This document shows positions 36,251-48,107 of a stretch of DNA of 64,000 nucleotides, one piece after another. The position numbers and the translations under genes are program-made. The stretch covers positions 47,497,172 to 47,561,171 of the forward strand of contig CM075857.1 of NCBI GenBank assembly GCA_037975125.1, given 5' to 3'. This stretch comes from Latrodectus hesperus (lineage: Eukaryota > Arthropoda > Arachnida > Araneae > Theridiidae). The notes under the pieces are model-generated. The model ran no database searches and was not told the DNA's origin. It saw nothing but the letters and a program-made list of their open reading frames with translations. Numbering within the stretch: position 1 is the first letter of the stretch; every line of letters begins with the position of its first letter.

Positions 36251-39058
36251 ATTTCACGACTTTATAATATTGGAAATTATAGATATTTTTAAAGACTACA
36301 CAGCAGTGTAACTCTAGGGAAATGTAAATACTTTAAAAAAGTACTTTAAAAATTCTAAAAAATTTTACTTTTTCTAATAAATGGATCTTATGCAGAAAAG
36401 CAACAGTTCAAATGAATAATTTCTTCCAATTTTAATTAATTAATATACTTAACATACACGCTCACGTTTGCTTATGCTTAATGTTTTAATAAAGGGGCAT
36501 TATTACAATGATTGCTTTTTTTTTTTTTTTTTTTTTTTTTGCAAAAGAAACTTGCCGAGATTTTAGTTAATAGTTGTATATAGGACAGTTATTTTTACTC
36601 ATTTAGTAATAGCTCTGTGTATTTTCACATAAAACTAGTAACTGAGTGTTTTCGCTAGATTTTTTTAAAAATTAAGGAAACAGGATTCTTGAATACAATT
36701 TCATTCTTTCAGAAACTAGAAAAAAAATTGACGTATTAAACATTACAGTCGGCCCATGAAGAATATTTTGTCTATAAATGTGAATGCATATTAATTGAAA
36801 TTTCTTCCAATTTTATAGATTATCTGCATAATTTCTTTAAATATTAAATTTTCATAGGCTCTTTCAGTACGATGGCCTGTCCCTGGACTCTGGAAATTCT
36901 TAATATATATCATCGATGAAAATCATCTTTTATATCGTTTAGTCACGTAATCGTTATCTCTTTCATGCAAGTTTGTTTATTTATATCAGGGATTCAGCCC
37001 AAAATGTTATTATATCTGTGATTAGCTGAATAATGCAAAATATTGCTTGTAGTTCTTAAAAATATTTTAGACGTATTTAAAAGTGAAATATAATATTTGA
37101 AAGCGAAAGACAAGTTCAAGACTGTTGAAATTTATTCTGTAATTTATTATTATATTCTTTATTATTTTGTTTCAAAATCATAACAATGAAAGAAAATTGA
37201 AAATTAAGAGATATTTAATTATTTCTTATTAATATATTTATTTGGTACTGTTTGTTTATGGGTTATAAAGTGTCAATAGTTTGTGGAGTTTATAATATAT
37301 GCAATAAAAAGGAATGTTTATATTTTTCCAAAAGATCTTACATTATTAAAATAGTGATTTTAAATTTCAATTTTATTCCTTTTGTAGCATGCTTAAATTA
37401 GCTTTTCTTTTTTGGGACCATTTATCTATGTATACCATTGCATTCGACATATATCACGTCATCTTTATATTCAAGAATTCCATTTCTCATTTTCATGTAA
37501 ATTATAAAAAATCATAGAAGATATCATACATGAGGATATTAAGATAAAAATGAATTTTATTTTTACAATATAAAAATATAAATTAAGTAATATTTAAAAG
37601 TCATTTTTTAAATAGTATATATTGTAATTTAATCAATATTTTGGATTTTCTAATTATACTTTTCTTAATTGCTAATATGAATGGAATTTAATTTAAGTGA
37701 ACTAAGGAGTCAATGAATTACTATTTCTCTCAGTCAAATTGAAAATACAGATTTAATACAAATGTCATTAGTTTTCAATTATTTAAATATACTCTCAGCC
37801 ATGTCTTCTGAGGGCCTACTGATGCTTTCAATATAATTTTTTTTATCTTAAATATAATACCACCATCTGTTAACTCTGAGTATATCAATCTAAGAAATAT
37901 AGATATATATTATTTTGATTTGAGCAATTTTGCATATAGCTTTTCCAAATAGATCCTTAATTTTAACTTAGAACTATTGAGTGTGCTACTATTTATTTTA
38001 AAGGCTCTCGATGCAGTTATTGAAGTTTTAAAACTTGTACTCCAAATTTAATTTATATTGTTCCTGATGTTGCATTTTTTTATTGGTACACAAGCTCATA
38101 CCATTTTAGAAAAGGTTAGCTTTTTCTACATAATGATTAACATCAGTAGTTCTACATAATGATTAGCACATCTTTTATATTTATAACCAAAAAAGAAATA
38201 ATCTAGTATTGCCATTAATTATTTATCATGTCAAAACATGTTAAGTGAAAATTTGACAAATTTTTAATAATCACTTGCTTAATAACTGTGAATATTTTTG
38301 TACACCTCCTACAGAATACATAAAATAGAGAAGCTATGATAGTTGTTATAAACTGATTTACTTGAAGACATTTCATTTTATTATGAAGAATGTAGTTCAA
38401 GTATTTTCAATATCACAGTATTCTGCACAACTAAAAATATTTTTATTCTTTGTTATTCATTTTCATCTTTTAGATGGAGCAAGAAACTTTAAATAAGCAT
38501 TATTTATTTCTTAAAAGGATAAGAAATAAGTATGCTAAATTTTATTTAAATCTGTCACCTGTGGAATTGGAAAACTTGTTTGCTTATAGTATTTTTAAGG
38601 CCATGTAATTTTTTTTATAATATAATTAATCCTTTCTAGTACTGAAAGAATATAAATTTCTTTTGAATTTGTTAAGACATTGATAATTACAAACATTATC
38701 TTTATCCTTTTGTGTAAACATTTTCATTATAATCACAGTTATTATTTGAAATAATTAAGAACTTTCTGTCAAATATTATTTAAATCTTGAAGCAGAATCG
38801 TATAAATTATTTTCTCCTAAACACTCTTTTATTCTTTTACAGGAAATAATTTTTTTTAATAGCTAAGTTAATGCTTCTGAATAACAAAAATAAGTATATA
38901 TGTATATAAAGTAACTATACATTTAAATTTTAAACAATATATAAGTGTGTTCTCAAATTATAATTTTTTAAAATTGTTTTTAAAGTATGAATTTAAAAAA
39001 TATTTTTCATACCTATTTCATTAAAAATGTTAGATTATTTAATGTTCTAAATGTTTAA
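36251..39058. other. AT-rich intergenic sequence
   Basis: Holds a T tract (about 36518-36540) and a short direct repeat TCTACATAATGATTA (about 38124 and 38151). No gene recognised. Confidence 0.6.
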
Positions 39059-39060
39059 TA

Positions 39061-40069
39061 CGAGGGTCACTCTGAAATTTTTGAGATACAACTGTTTTTA
39101 AAGTTATACTTACAAAATTTTAGGTGTGTTCAAAGTGTCTCCTCCAGCATCAATACACTTTTGTAGACGAATTTTCCATAGATTAAATGCCTCAAGCCAT
39201 TCATTTCTTTGAATAGATGAAAAAAATGCATTTATAGCCACATCAATCTCTTCTTCTGAATGAAAACAACGTCCACGTAAGTTCTTTTTTAGATTAAAGA
39301 ATAACCAAAAGTCGCACATAGCTAGATCAGGTGAATACGGCGGATGTTTGATCACTTTAATTTGTTTTTGTTTAAGAAACTCAACTATTAATTCGACAGT
39401 ATGTGAAGATGCATTGTCATGGTGAAGCATTAGTCCCCTAACATTCAGTTCTTGTAGAATTTATGGTAGACATTTAGTGGTATACCAATTTGCTGTTACT
39501 GTCTTCTATCCTTCCAACTTGGTGGCTTTGACCAATCCCGTACTTCTGAAGAAAATGGCATACATCACTTTTTTCAGTGTGCGTTGTTTTTTCACCATTA
39601 TCGGCTTGGGATCATCTTCAAAGACCCATACTTTGCTTTCTTGACGTGTTGGAACGTCAAAAAACGGTATGTACATTTCATCACTTGTTACAATTTTAGA
39701 AATGATGCGGTGGCCACCATCATTCAGCATATTAAGAGTTTCTTTACTGATTCTGACACGCTCCTCTTTTTGATGCTCAGAATACAGTAGCACGAGCTGG
39801 AAATTCATCACCAAATGTTAATTGCAACCGTTAAACGCATTCTTCTTGATTTAATCCTGCTTTAAAATCGTAGAAAATCATAGCGCGAAAATGTCCTCGC
39901 ATCAACTCCATTTTCTCTTCTGTTTAAAATTTATTCCACGCTAAACAAGTTGAAGTCAGTGAAAAATCGTCTTCAGTGTTAAAACACTTTGTACTTTAAA
40001 ATTAAACCGTTATTTTTATTTTGTAAATTCTCGTCTGCACGTATCTGAAAAATTTCAGAGTAACCCTCG
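39061..40069 (-). mobile_element. Mariner copy 3, both ends present, internally deleted
   Basis: Left end CGAGGGTCACTCTGAAATTT and right end AAATTTCAGAGTAACCCTCG are inverted repeats flanked by TA at 39059-39060 and 40070-40071. At 1009 bases it is about 250 shorter than a full element: compared with copy 2, the segment matching 30042-30286 is missing at about 39779. Confidence 0.94.
39110..39930 (-). pseudogene. Mariner transposase pseudogene (copy 3)
   Basis: The N-terminal start (MELMRGHFRAMIFYDFKAG, about 39915) is preserved, with a stop or shift in the helix-turn-helix region. The internal deletion removes the second DNA-binding helices and the WVPH linker. The core keeps LHHDNASSHTVELIVEFLK and YSPDLAMCDFWLFF with the second and third catalytic Asp, and the C terminus (WKIRLQKCIDAGGD, then NTPKIL) is complete to 39110. 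The first catalytic region reads SDEMYIPFF. The deletion and a stop near 39465 inactivate it, but with both ends it could still be moved by a transposase supplied elsewhere. Confidence 0.9.
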
Positions 40070-40071
40070 TA

Positions 40072-43000
40072 TGTAAACAATTCATGTTTGTCAATGCAAA
40101 AATATTGTGTTGCATCATTTTGAGATACATTATATAAGAGTTAGAGAAAGTTTTTTAAGAACAATTTTAGATCTTCACTTGCTTAAATTAACATTTTATT
40201 AACATGTGCATTAATGCAATCGTAGATTTTTGGAACTTTTATATTTAATTAAGTGACTTACTGAAACAGGTGTACATATTAGCTTTATTTTGAATCCAGT
40301 TATTTACAATATAATGTAGCAACAATCTATATTTGAGTGACAAGAAATCAGATTATTTTCATACACATGTTTATGTAACTTTTAAATGTTTCAGCTGGGT
40401 ATAAAGCAAAGTTTATCTTAGAAGATTCAAATCAAGAATGTCTTAATATTTATTTTTAAAATAAACTAATTATATATAAATAAATTTTAATTCTATATTA
40501 AATAGATTTAAATTTTTTAATTTCTTTATAAATTTGTATTGTATTTTTACAAATTTATGCAGTATAAATTAAATATTTATGGTTAAGATAAACATTTTAA
40601 ATCTCAGCAATATTGGATCATATAAAGTTTGAATGGCTGGCAACTGAATATATAATAATCAAATTTGTGATGTTATGCATTGTATCTCAAAATTTTTTAA
40701 GCTTGTTTTTTCACATTATTTTTTGTGCTAGGTAAGATTATAAAATATATTATATTTATGAAATATTATTTAATAAATCCAAATGACATTCCTTTAAAAA
40801 ACTAGATTTAAATTTTGAGCTGAAAAATAATTAAAATTATTATAATTAATAAATTTATGGATAATAATTTTATGCAAGTTTGTTAAAAGCATTTATAATG
40901 GTTTTAAAATTTTTATGCATTATACACAGTTTTAAAAGTATAGAATCATATCATAATATCTGAGTCATAATTTTTTCCCTTTGAAGAAATAAATTGCTGC
41001 TGAAATTTAAAGTTAAAGCCATTTATTAAATTTAAAGGATCAAAATATTTTTAAGTGTAATTTAGTATGTTTTAAACATACTTTCCTTGTACAAATATAT
41101 TTAAAATTATAAAATACCCTTAAGAATATACCTTAACAGAGAAATTATTTATTTATGAGATTATAGGTTATTAGTTTAAAAATATATCAAAAATATTATT
41201 ATGCACTAGTCCATCAAATAATTTAATTTACTTACATAAAATCGCTTTATTAAGTTTTCTTTACAGAAAATTGGACTCTAAAACTTTTTAGTACATGGTG
41301 ATGAATAGCTGAATATCATTAGAAAGATTAATTATTTGATGTCATCAGATAACTCTAAACTGCTGTCTGGTTTAAAGCTTGTCATCTAAATATTATTGTC
41401 TTCTCTTACATGATCAATGTACTGCCAAATTAGTTAAATGAAATAATCAAGAAACTTTCACAATTGTTATACTCTAGGTTACTTGATAAGATAACATGGA
41501 ATTATTGGGCCAATACTAAGAATCAAATACTTTAAGTGGGGTAACAATACTTAATTGCCATGTTTCATTTACACTGACAATATTAAAGTATTAACTTGTC
41601 AATCTATTATACACAATTTGTAATATACTTAATTGTGTATATTACTACTAATAAGATCAGATTATTCAGATGTATGATGATATTATAAAATAAAAAAAAA
41701 TCAGTAGGATGTCATTTACGCATCGATTTCATTATAATTTAGATACCAGATGTTTACAAAATGTAAACATCTGGTAAAAAAGATAGAATTGCAGCTAAAC
41801 AAAAGTAGATGAATCATAATATATATCAGATTTGTAACGGTGTATTCTAATTAACTGTAATCTTTAAAAGCTGCCATTGACTTTAGATTCCACTGCAATT
41901 ATTAATACTTAATTCTATGATGCTATCTAAATCCTATCTATCTAAATTCTATGATATATGTAAATAATACTTGTATTCAGCTAGATAGCATCATTGATAA
42001 TCATTTAGAGAAAACACATTTTTTATGAAATAGATAGTGTTTTTCCATGTCTCCAAATTTTAAAATTTCATTAAAAATGTTCGATTCCTTTATTCTTAGA
42101 GAAAATTAGCATAATGGTAGAATAGCTATTTTTACTTGTGATAATTGATCTCCAAATTAACATGAACTCTGGAATGGTTAAATATACCATATTAATATAA
42201 CATGGTATTTCAAAAATTAAAGTAATATCTGCGAGTGAGTGAGAGAGAGAATTGGTTTTAATTACAATTTCTTAAATAATCTATTTGTAATATTTTGTAA
42301 CTTATAAAAATAAAAAATTCAACTTAGTTCATCATTTTTTTTAGTACAGAAATAATTATATAAACCTGTAATTATGTTTATTTACCTAGTTACAACAATA
42401 ATATAATACATTTTATTGCTATTATCAAAGTTTTTAAATTTTGCCTTTTTGTTAAATTTATTATTATATAATTAAATTTTTGTGAGCTGATACAAGTTTA
42501 TATAAGAAACATTTTCAAATATAAAATTATACAAATTTCATAGATTTTATGATAATTTTTTAAAAATGTTTCATGAACTATCATTTTTAAAGATATTTGT
42601 TGACCAAAATTTCATTTTACTATCTTAAACTAAAAAAAATTTCAAGAAATATTTTTCTGTACAATTTAATAAATCATTAGTGTGCATATTCACTAAAGAG
42701 AGCATTTTCTCGTTGTTTGTGCAACTCAACAGTTCAGTGATAGCCTTCCACAGAAAATTGTGATATTTTTATTTTCTTAGTAGTTTACTAATTCCTAGTT
42801 TTTAGTCGTAATTTCAATCCTTTATCATATGTCTATTTTCTTATTTTAAATAGACAATTAATCCATTTCATTCTGTTTAAGTATGAATTCTAATATAGGT
42901 TCAATAATAAATTTGAAATTATTCCTTGCTGATGCAAAAATGATGTTAACATATAATATATAAATTATGTATACATATAGTCCACAAAAATTGTAGACCT

Positions 43001-43167
43001 TCACTGTTATTAACATATATATTAATAATAGTAAAAGTCCATAGATTTTCGCTACCTATTTCTTGCATTTAGAACACGAGTAGAAAAATCTATCTGTTCT
43101 AAAAGTCTTCCTACTTTTTATGTAAATTGTTTTTCAAATATTTTTGATTCCATTACTTGTATGTATA
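40072..43167. other. AT-rich sequence upstream of the RING gene exon
   Basis: No exon was recognised, although earlier exons of the RING gene may be hidden here. It contains a perfect 15-bp hairpin at 41744-41776 and a 13-bp inverted repeat at 41917-41994. Confidence 0.5.
41744..41776. repeat. Perfect 15-bp hairpin
   Basis: The arm TACCAGATGTTTACA and its exact reverse complement are separated by AAA. Nothing around it identifies an element. Confidence 0.95.
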
Positions 43168-43177
43168 TATATACACA

Positions 43178-43456
43178 CTACTAAACTAAACCTATGCAAC
43201 AGCCTTATGTTGGCCAAGGCTTATAGTGTCCATATCTGTCTTCCTGACTGAGGGCCATGGAATGCGAAGCATATGTCCTGGTTAGGAAGTTAATTTAACA
43301 TAAAAACCCCAATGTTGAGTTCCCAAGCATGCTTGATACTCAGTTTATTGACTTATTGAAGGGATAAAAAGCTGAGTTAACCTTGCTTAGCCTGGGGATC
43401 AAACCTCAGATCTGTGCCCTGGGAACGCAAAGTGCTGCCACTATGCCACTCGTCTT
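43178..43456 (-). repeat. SINE-C copy, tRNA-derived, with 10-bp TSD
   Basis: On the minus strand the head has a box A-like TGGCATAGTGGCAGCAC and box B-like GGTTTGATCCCCAGG. A body with CCATGGCCCTCAGTCAGG and CCTTGGCCAACATAAGG follows. Flanked by TATATACACA at 43168-43177 and 43457-43466. Because the site is TA-rich the duplication is less decisive than for the other SINEs, but the promoter-like boxes support the call. It shares no body sequence with SINE-A or SINE-B. Confidence 0.8.
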
Positions 43457-43466
43457 TATATACACA

Positions 43467-43805
43467 AAGTTAAATATTTGTCTTATTACATCATTCCAAT
43501 TTTATTTTTAATAGTATACATACATATATATACACTACTAATGATGATATTTTGATTAATATAAATTATCATTAGATAAGAATTACATTTAGATGTTTCT
43601 TTCATCAAAACCAGTTAACAGTTTATTCAAGGTAAGCCAAAGAATGCATTCCTTGCACAGTGGGCATCTGTATCTATTATATTTGGAAGAGTTTACTGAT
43701 ATGAAGAAATTATAATAAATTTTATGTTAGTAGAGTTATTTATATGCTATTCTGAAAATGAATTTTATGATGAAAACTTTAATTTTTTCCATTTACTATT
43801 TTTAG
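43467..43805 (+). other. Intron end before the RING exon
   Basis: Ends in a strong acceptor (TTTTTTCCATTTACTATTTTTAG at 43783-43805, shown here as a pyrimidine-rich tract). The open frame extends back to an ATG at 43724, but that part is probably intronic. Confidence 0.55.
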
Positions 43806-44740
43806 GTCTAATGGATAATCAAGTTAGTTGCTTGAGAATGGCAAATCAAATTTTGAAGTCAGCATGGGATATTTTATCCTTTAATACTTCAAATATGTTT
43901 CACTATGTAGAGGAATCATATCGTAAGAACTCCACCATGGCAAGCCTTATCAACCAAGTATTATTTTTCATGCTCTGTGATTGCTGGTTTTGTCCTGAGG
44001 ACAGATTAACAGGTTTATATTGTTTACTATTTTATAATGTCTTGGGCTATTTATTTGCATATGCTGATCGCCTTTTGAGCTTGCAAGATTATTCTCCTAT
44101 CATACGTGTATCAGAACATTCAAACATTAGACATTTAGCCATGACAGCCACAAAAGTTGTTCTAGATTTAGCAAAAGTTGTGACATTTGCAATTACTGGT
44201 GTATTCGTCTTGCTTGTTTTTGGCCTTGAGCAAGGTTTAGAGCATTTTAATCCAACATGGATCTATATTATTATTACAGCTTTGTATTACATGATAACTG
44301 AACCAGCTTTTCAGAAGAATGGAACTTCTTTGCTTGCAGTATTACAAATAGGATATCTGGAAAATCTTGAGCAGTTGTGGTATCCAGTATTAGTTAGGAT
44401 ATTCTCATCTTTCTCTTCTTTATTAATGATAACCATTGTATGGTTCTGTACTGGTGGGGGTTGGGTACTTATATTTGTGTCAGGATATATCAATGTCTAT
44501 TTATGCCTGAAAGATATTGGGGACCACTGGAACAGTTTGTTGATTGAAAAATCAGTTTTAGATAAATATCGTTATGCCACTAAAGAGGAACTGAACGAAA
44601 AAGATGATGTTTGTGCTGTGTGTTTACAATCTATGAAAAGAGCTCGAGTAACACCTTGTCAACATATGTTTCATGGTGAATGTTTGAGATCATGTTTAAA
44701 AGCGCAAACCATATGTCCCTTATGTAAGCAAAATTTATAG
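43806..44740 (+). CDS. TRC8/RNF139/RNF145-like membrane RING E3 ligase, 3' exon
   Basis: About 311 codons in one terminal exon that starts in phase 1 after the acceptor. The product has several hydrophobic segments (for example LINQVLFFMLCDCWF, VVTFAITGVFVLLVFGL, WIYIIITALYYMI and LLMITIVWFCTGGGWVLIFV) followed by a cytosolic RING-H2 finger at the extreme C terminus. Ligands are all present in the order C-x2-C-x11-C-x1-H-x2-H-x2-C-x10-C-x2-C (CAVC, then CQHMFHGEC, then CPLC). The stretch WNSLLIEKSVL before DDVCAVC matches the layout of TRC8-family endoplasmic-reticulum ubiquitin ligases, which degrade membrane proteins in sterol and quality-control pathways. The multi-pass N-terminal half is expected upstream and was not found. 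Odd point: after the sixth ligand the family Trp is Cys (CLRSCL instead of CLRxWL). If the exon assignment is wrong, translation could begin at 43724 or at the ATG near 43811. Confidence 0.82.
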
Positions 44741-46049
44741 ATTAAATTTTGCTCAGCTAATTTACTTCATGAATATATATGTAGGAAAGCTAAGTATTCA
44801 TTTTTAATATACTTTTGTTTTTGTGAAAGCTAATTTAGAATCATTAATTTTAAGAAAAAAGAAATGCTATGAAGTTTTCTTTTTCACTTACCTTTTACTA
44901 AAGAGTTTATAGAAATGTTTTGAGTATAATATTGGTAAGAAATCCAGAGGGAGAAATATTCCTATGTATTTTTAATTAAATCTAAAATATTACAATTTAA
45001 GTAGTTCATTATAAGTATATATTTATCATAATAAAGTGGTATTTAAATAATTTTGAATATTTTTTATATATGTCAATACATACTTAGAACATGATGCAAT
45101 AAGTAGTGTTGTTTATGTGAATGAAATAACACGAATGAAATAATAACTGTGCAAATATATAAATTAGAAGAAAATAAATCAAAATTTAAGGCTAAATATG
45201 TATGTTTTATTTCTAAATAAAATATATTCCTTTTTTATAAGCTTAATATATTTTCAAAGTAAGTTTATAATGTATTTATAATGAAAAGATTTTTGAATAA
45301 ATCAAAGTAGATAGAAAAATTTTGAGGCAAAGTACTTGTAGCATTTTAGAAAGGTTAAGTAGAAGTGATCTTATTCCATCTGTGATAATAGTGCTATTAT
45401 ATATTTTTACACCAATTCTTTCATATATATATTAGATTACATAAATAAATGTAAATTAACATAACAAATATTTTTGGTGCATGCAAACATTTTAAATAAT
45501 GTGCAACTTATTCAAATTATTGATTGTTACTTAATTATATCTTTCATATATTTGTTACATACAAATATTTTTCTTGGTTCTAGTGAATAGTTCATTATTT
45601 TGAGCGTTATTTGTACTACTAATGTTATTAAGTGCAATAACATGTATATTTTATGACATGGTTGAATATTGTTTTTGCACTTAAAATTTTGAGTTTATTG
45701 TGCTTTCTAGTCATTGCAGTTTGAAATTGATAATTAACTGCTTTTAATTGTTATATATATTTTATTAAATAATTGATGTTTGTGAGAAATAAATAATATT
45801 TTAAACTATATATATAATGCTTTTCTTTAATTTAGAATTGAATTGTAAATTCATTTTAACAAGTTTCAGTCAATATTTCAAAATGACAATTGGATTAATT
45901 TATATGATCATTGGGTTATGTCTGAAACAAACTATATTTATAATAAATCAGGATTATATTCCTAAGACAGTCCTCCAGTTTGATGACACTGATATAATAT
46001 TCTAATTATAAGGCACTTAATCTGTCCCAGCTCATCATGCATTTTAAGA
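44741..46049. other. 3' UTR and AT-rich intergenic sequence
   Basis: The first few hundred bases are likely 3' UTR of the RING gene, with AATAAA near 45030. No other gene recognised. Confidence 0.5.
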
Positions 46050-46390
46050 TGGAAGTATCACTGCCTGATCAAGGATATTACACCAACCTGCACATTAACA
46101 GATTGGGTTCTATGACAACTGCAAAATATTAGGATGAAGTTCTAGACATAATTGATACACAATATACTGTAGAAATTGACCTGATTTTATTTAATGGATG
46201 ATAATGTATTGTCATGTAGCTGCAATTATTCAAAATCAACTGAACAATGTAAGGATTGCTTATATGGAGTATGCATACAAGTTTCCCTCTCTCAATCACT
46301 CAAAACTTAGTCAAGTGGCAATGAAACCAATTAATCATCATACAGAAAGTTTTAAATATATAGATAAAAACGTTCACATATTCCAATAAA
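46050..46390 (+). pseudogene. Very decayed Tc1-like transposase fragment
   Basis: Broken frames read NRLGSMTTAKY, DEVLDIIDTQYTVEID, LMDDN and then HVAAIIQNQLNNVRIAYMEYAYKFPSLNHS. The order fits the middle and second catalytic block of a Tc1-like transposase (MDDNARPH-type motif, then the region leading to SPDLNPIE). Only LMDDN retains a recognisable catalytic Asp. No terminal repeats seen. Confidence 0.6.
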
Positions 46391-47124
46391 CATAATTTAT
46401 ATATATATTTATCTGGAATAAACATATTTACAATTTTCTTATTTTATTTAGTGACAGTCAAGTATTTGCAGTTTTTCTGTATTTAACTTTTAAAAGTGTA
46501 AACTGAAGAAGAAAAATTTAATTCCCTATAGAATAAGACTTAACCCAGTTTTACAAGCTAGGAAAAATTAACTACATAACATCTCAAATTTTGAATGAAA
46601 CTTCAAAACATAGCTGAGGGAATTAATCTTTTTAATTTTAAAAGGAAATGTTTTTTAAAATTTTCAAGTTAATTTGTAAGAAAATTATTCATATATTTAA
46701 TGAAATAGATAATGCAATATAAAAATATTGTATTTTATACAATGTAGTTGAATAAAATAATAATTTATGATTAAAAATATATTGCTACTTTTCTGTTTTA
46801 ATATTTTTAAAATACAAAAATTTATAAATTGATTTTTATTTTCTTAAAAAATTATCTGTTATATTTATAGCAACCATTCTTATATGTTTTCTCATTAAAG
46901 TAAAAAAAAAGGAATGGCAGTGAAATTTTTGTGATATCAACTACTCAATAGTTGTGTTTTGAAAAAAAGACAAAGAAAAAAGTTACCCATGTCTATCTTT
47001 ACAAATACTTATAAAACTGCTTATTCCTAATTGAGTTAAAAAAAAATTTTTAATAAATAACTTTTGTTTTCATAAAACTCAGAGGATAGCAAATCACAAA
47101 GGAAATTTGATTATTTTAGTCGTA
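46391..47124. other. AT-rich intergenic sequence
   Basis: Nothing recognised. Confidence 0.55.
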
Positions 47125-48107
47125 TTAACCCCTTAACTGTGACATATATTTAAGGAAAATGGACCAAAAATGGAATTTTTTTTACTGTTTAATTTTATTC
47201 TTTATATTAATATAAGAGTTAGAAAATGCTTTATTACAAAAATAAAATTTTAAATACAATAACTACTATATTTATAGTTTTTACATACACATAAAATATT
47301 GATTACACATACATGTTATTCGTAATGAGCAAATTAAAAGAGATTTTGAAGCTAAATGTAACTAGTATAAACTAGTGTAATATAAAAACACAACATGATT
47401 TTCAATACATAAATTTTACAAATCTTATACAGTATAGTATACCCCAAAACAAGGTATTGCTCAAAAGCCTATATATTGCACACAATAAACTCTTGTCTCA
47501 TGCCTTATTCTCTTCCCTTGTTCATCGGTTTTACGACAGCATCTTAAACACTGCCTAGTTGGAGTAGATTTTTTCCCCATTGATAGGATGTGTTCTGGAA
47601 AGTGTTAACCTGTGAGGCGCAGTACGCTTATACTAGGACGTAATGGTCCTGGTAGTTGAACTTTTGGTTTATTTAGTTCAACAATTGATTTTCTGAAGTT
47701 CATATTTTTCGCAACTCCTGCTGAAGTATACAAAATAAAGGAGTTATTTATATAACGCCTAGTGTAGGAGGGGGAAAAAATTTTCTAGTAATATTTTTTA
47801 TCTCCTTTTCTAGCAATCAGGAAGTCTGTAAGATGTTGATCGACTTTAACATCACCTCCCATAGTGTTGTTGTAGTCATGGACTACGTTCAGAACCAAAG
47901 TTGGAATTGGTAAAAAACAAGAATTACTTGTGTCATTTATTAGGAAAATATGGAATTAAGTATCCTAAAGTAGAAACGAACTCAGCACGGACTTCACAAA
48001 ATAGAAACATTAATTTTTATTCCGCCCGAAGGGTGTGCCGAAGCATCACAAATACTGCACGCAGTAATTGCCTGAACTGAATTTGGGCGACACTGGCAAG
48101 GGGTTAA
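47125..48107 (-). mobile_element. piggyBac-type element, internally shortened
   Basis: Bounded by TTAA at 47125-47128 and 48104-48107. Inward from these both ends read CCCCTT, continuing AACTGTGAC on the left and, reversed, GCCAGTGTCGCCC on the right, so they form a degenerate inverted repeat. TTAA target sites are specific to piggyBac. The interior holds the 3' part of a transposase. Confidence 0.83.
47440..47930 (-). pseudogene. piggyBac transposase C-terminal remnant
   Basis: Minus-strand pieces: VHDYNNTMGGDVKVDQHL (the conserved block that carries the last catalytic Asp; the usual MGGVD order appears altered to MGGDV), KYYWKIFSP-like sequence and YTRRYINNSFILY-like sequence. The cysteine-rich tail follows: PTRQCLRCCRKTDEQGKRIR then ETRVYCVQ. 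The tail is the zinc domain that binds transposon ends. The first two thirds of the gene are absent and frames are broken. Confidence 0.75.

Noticed and set aside
45817..46005. 62-codon frame before the decayed Tc1 fragment
   Set aside because: No similarity to known families; probably chance in AT-rich DNA.
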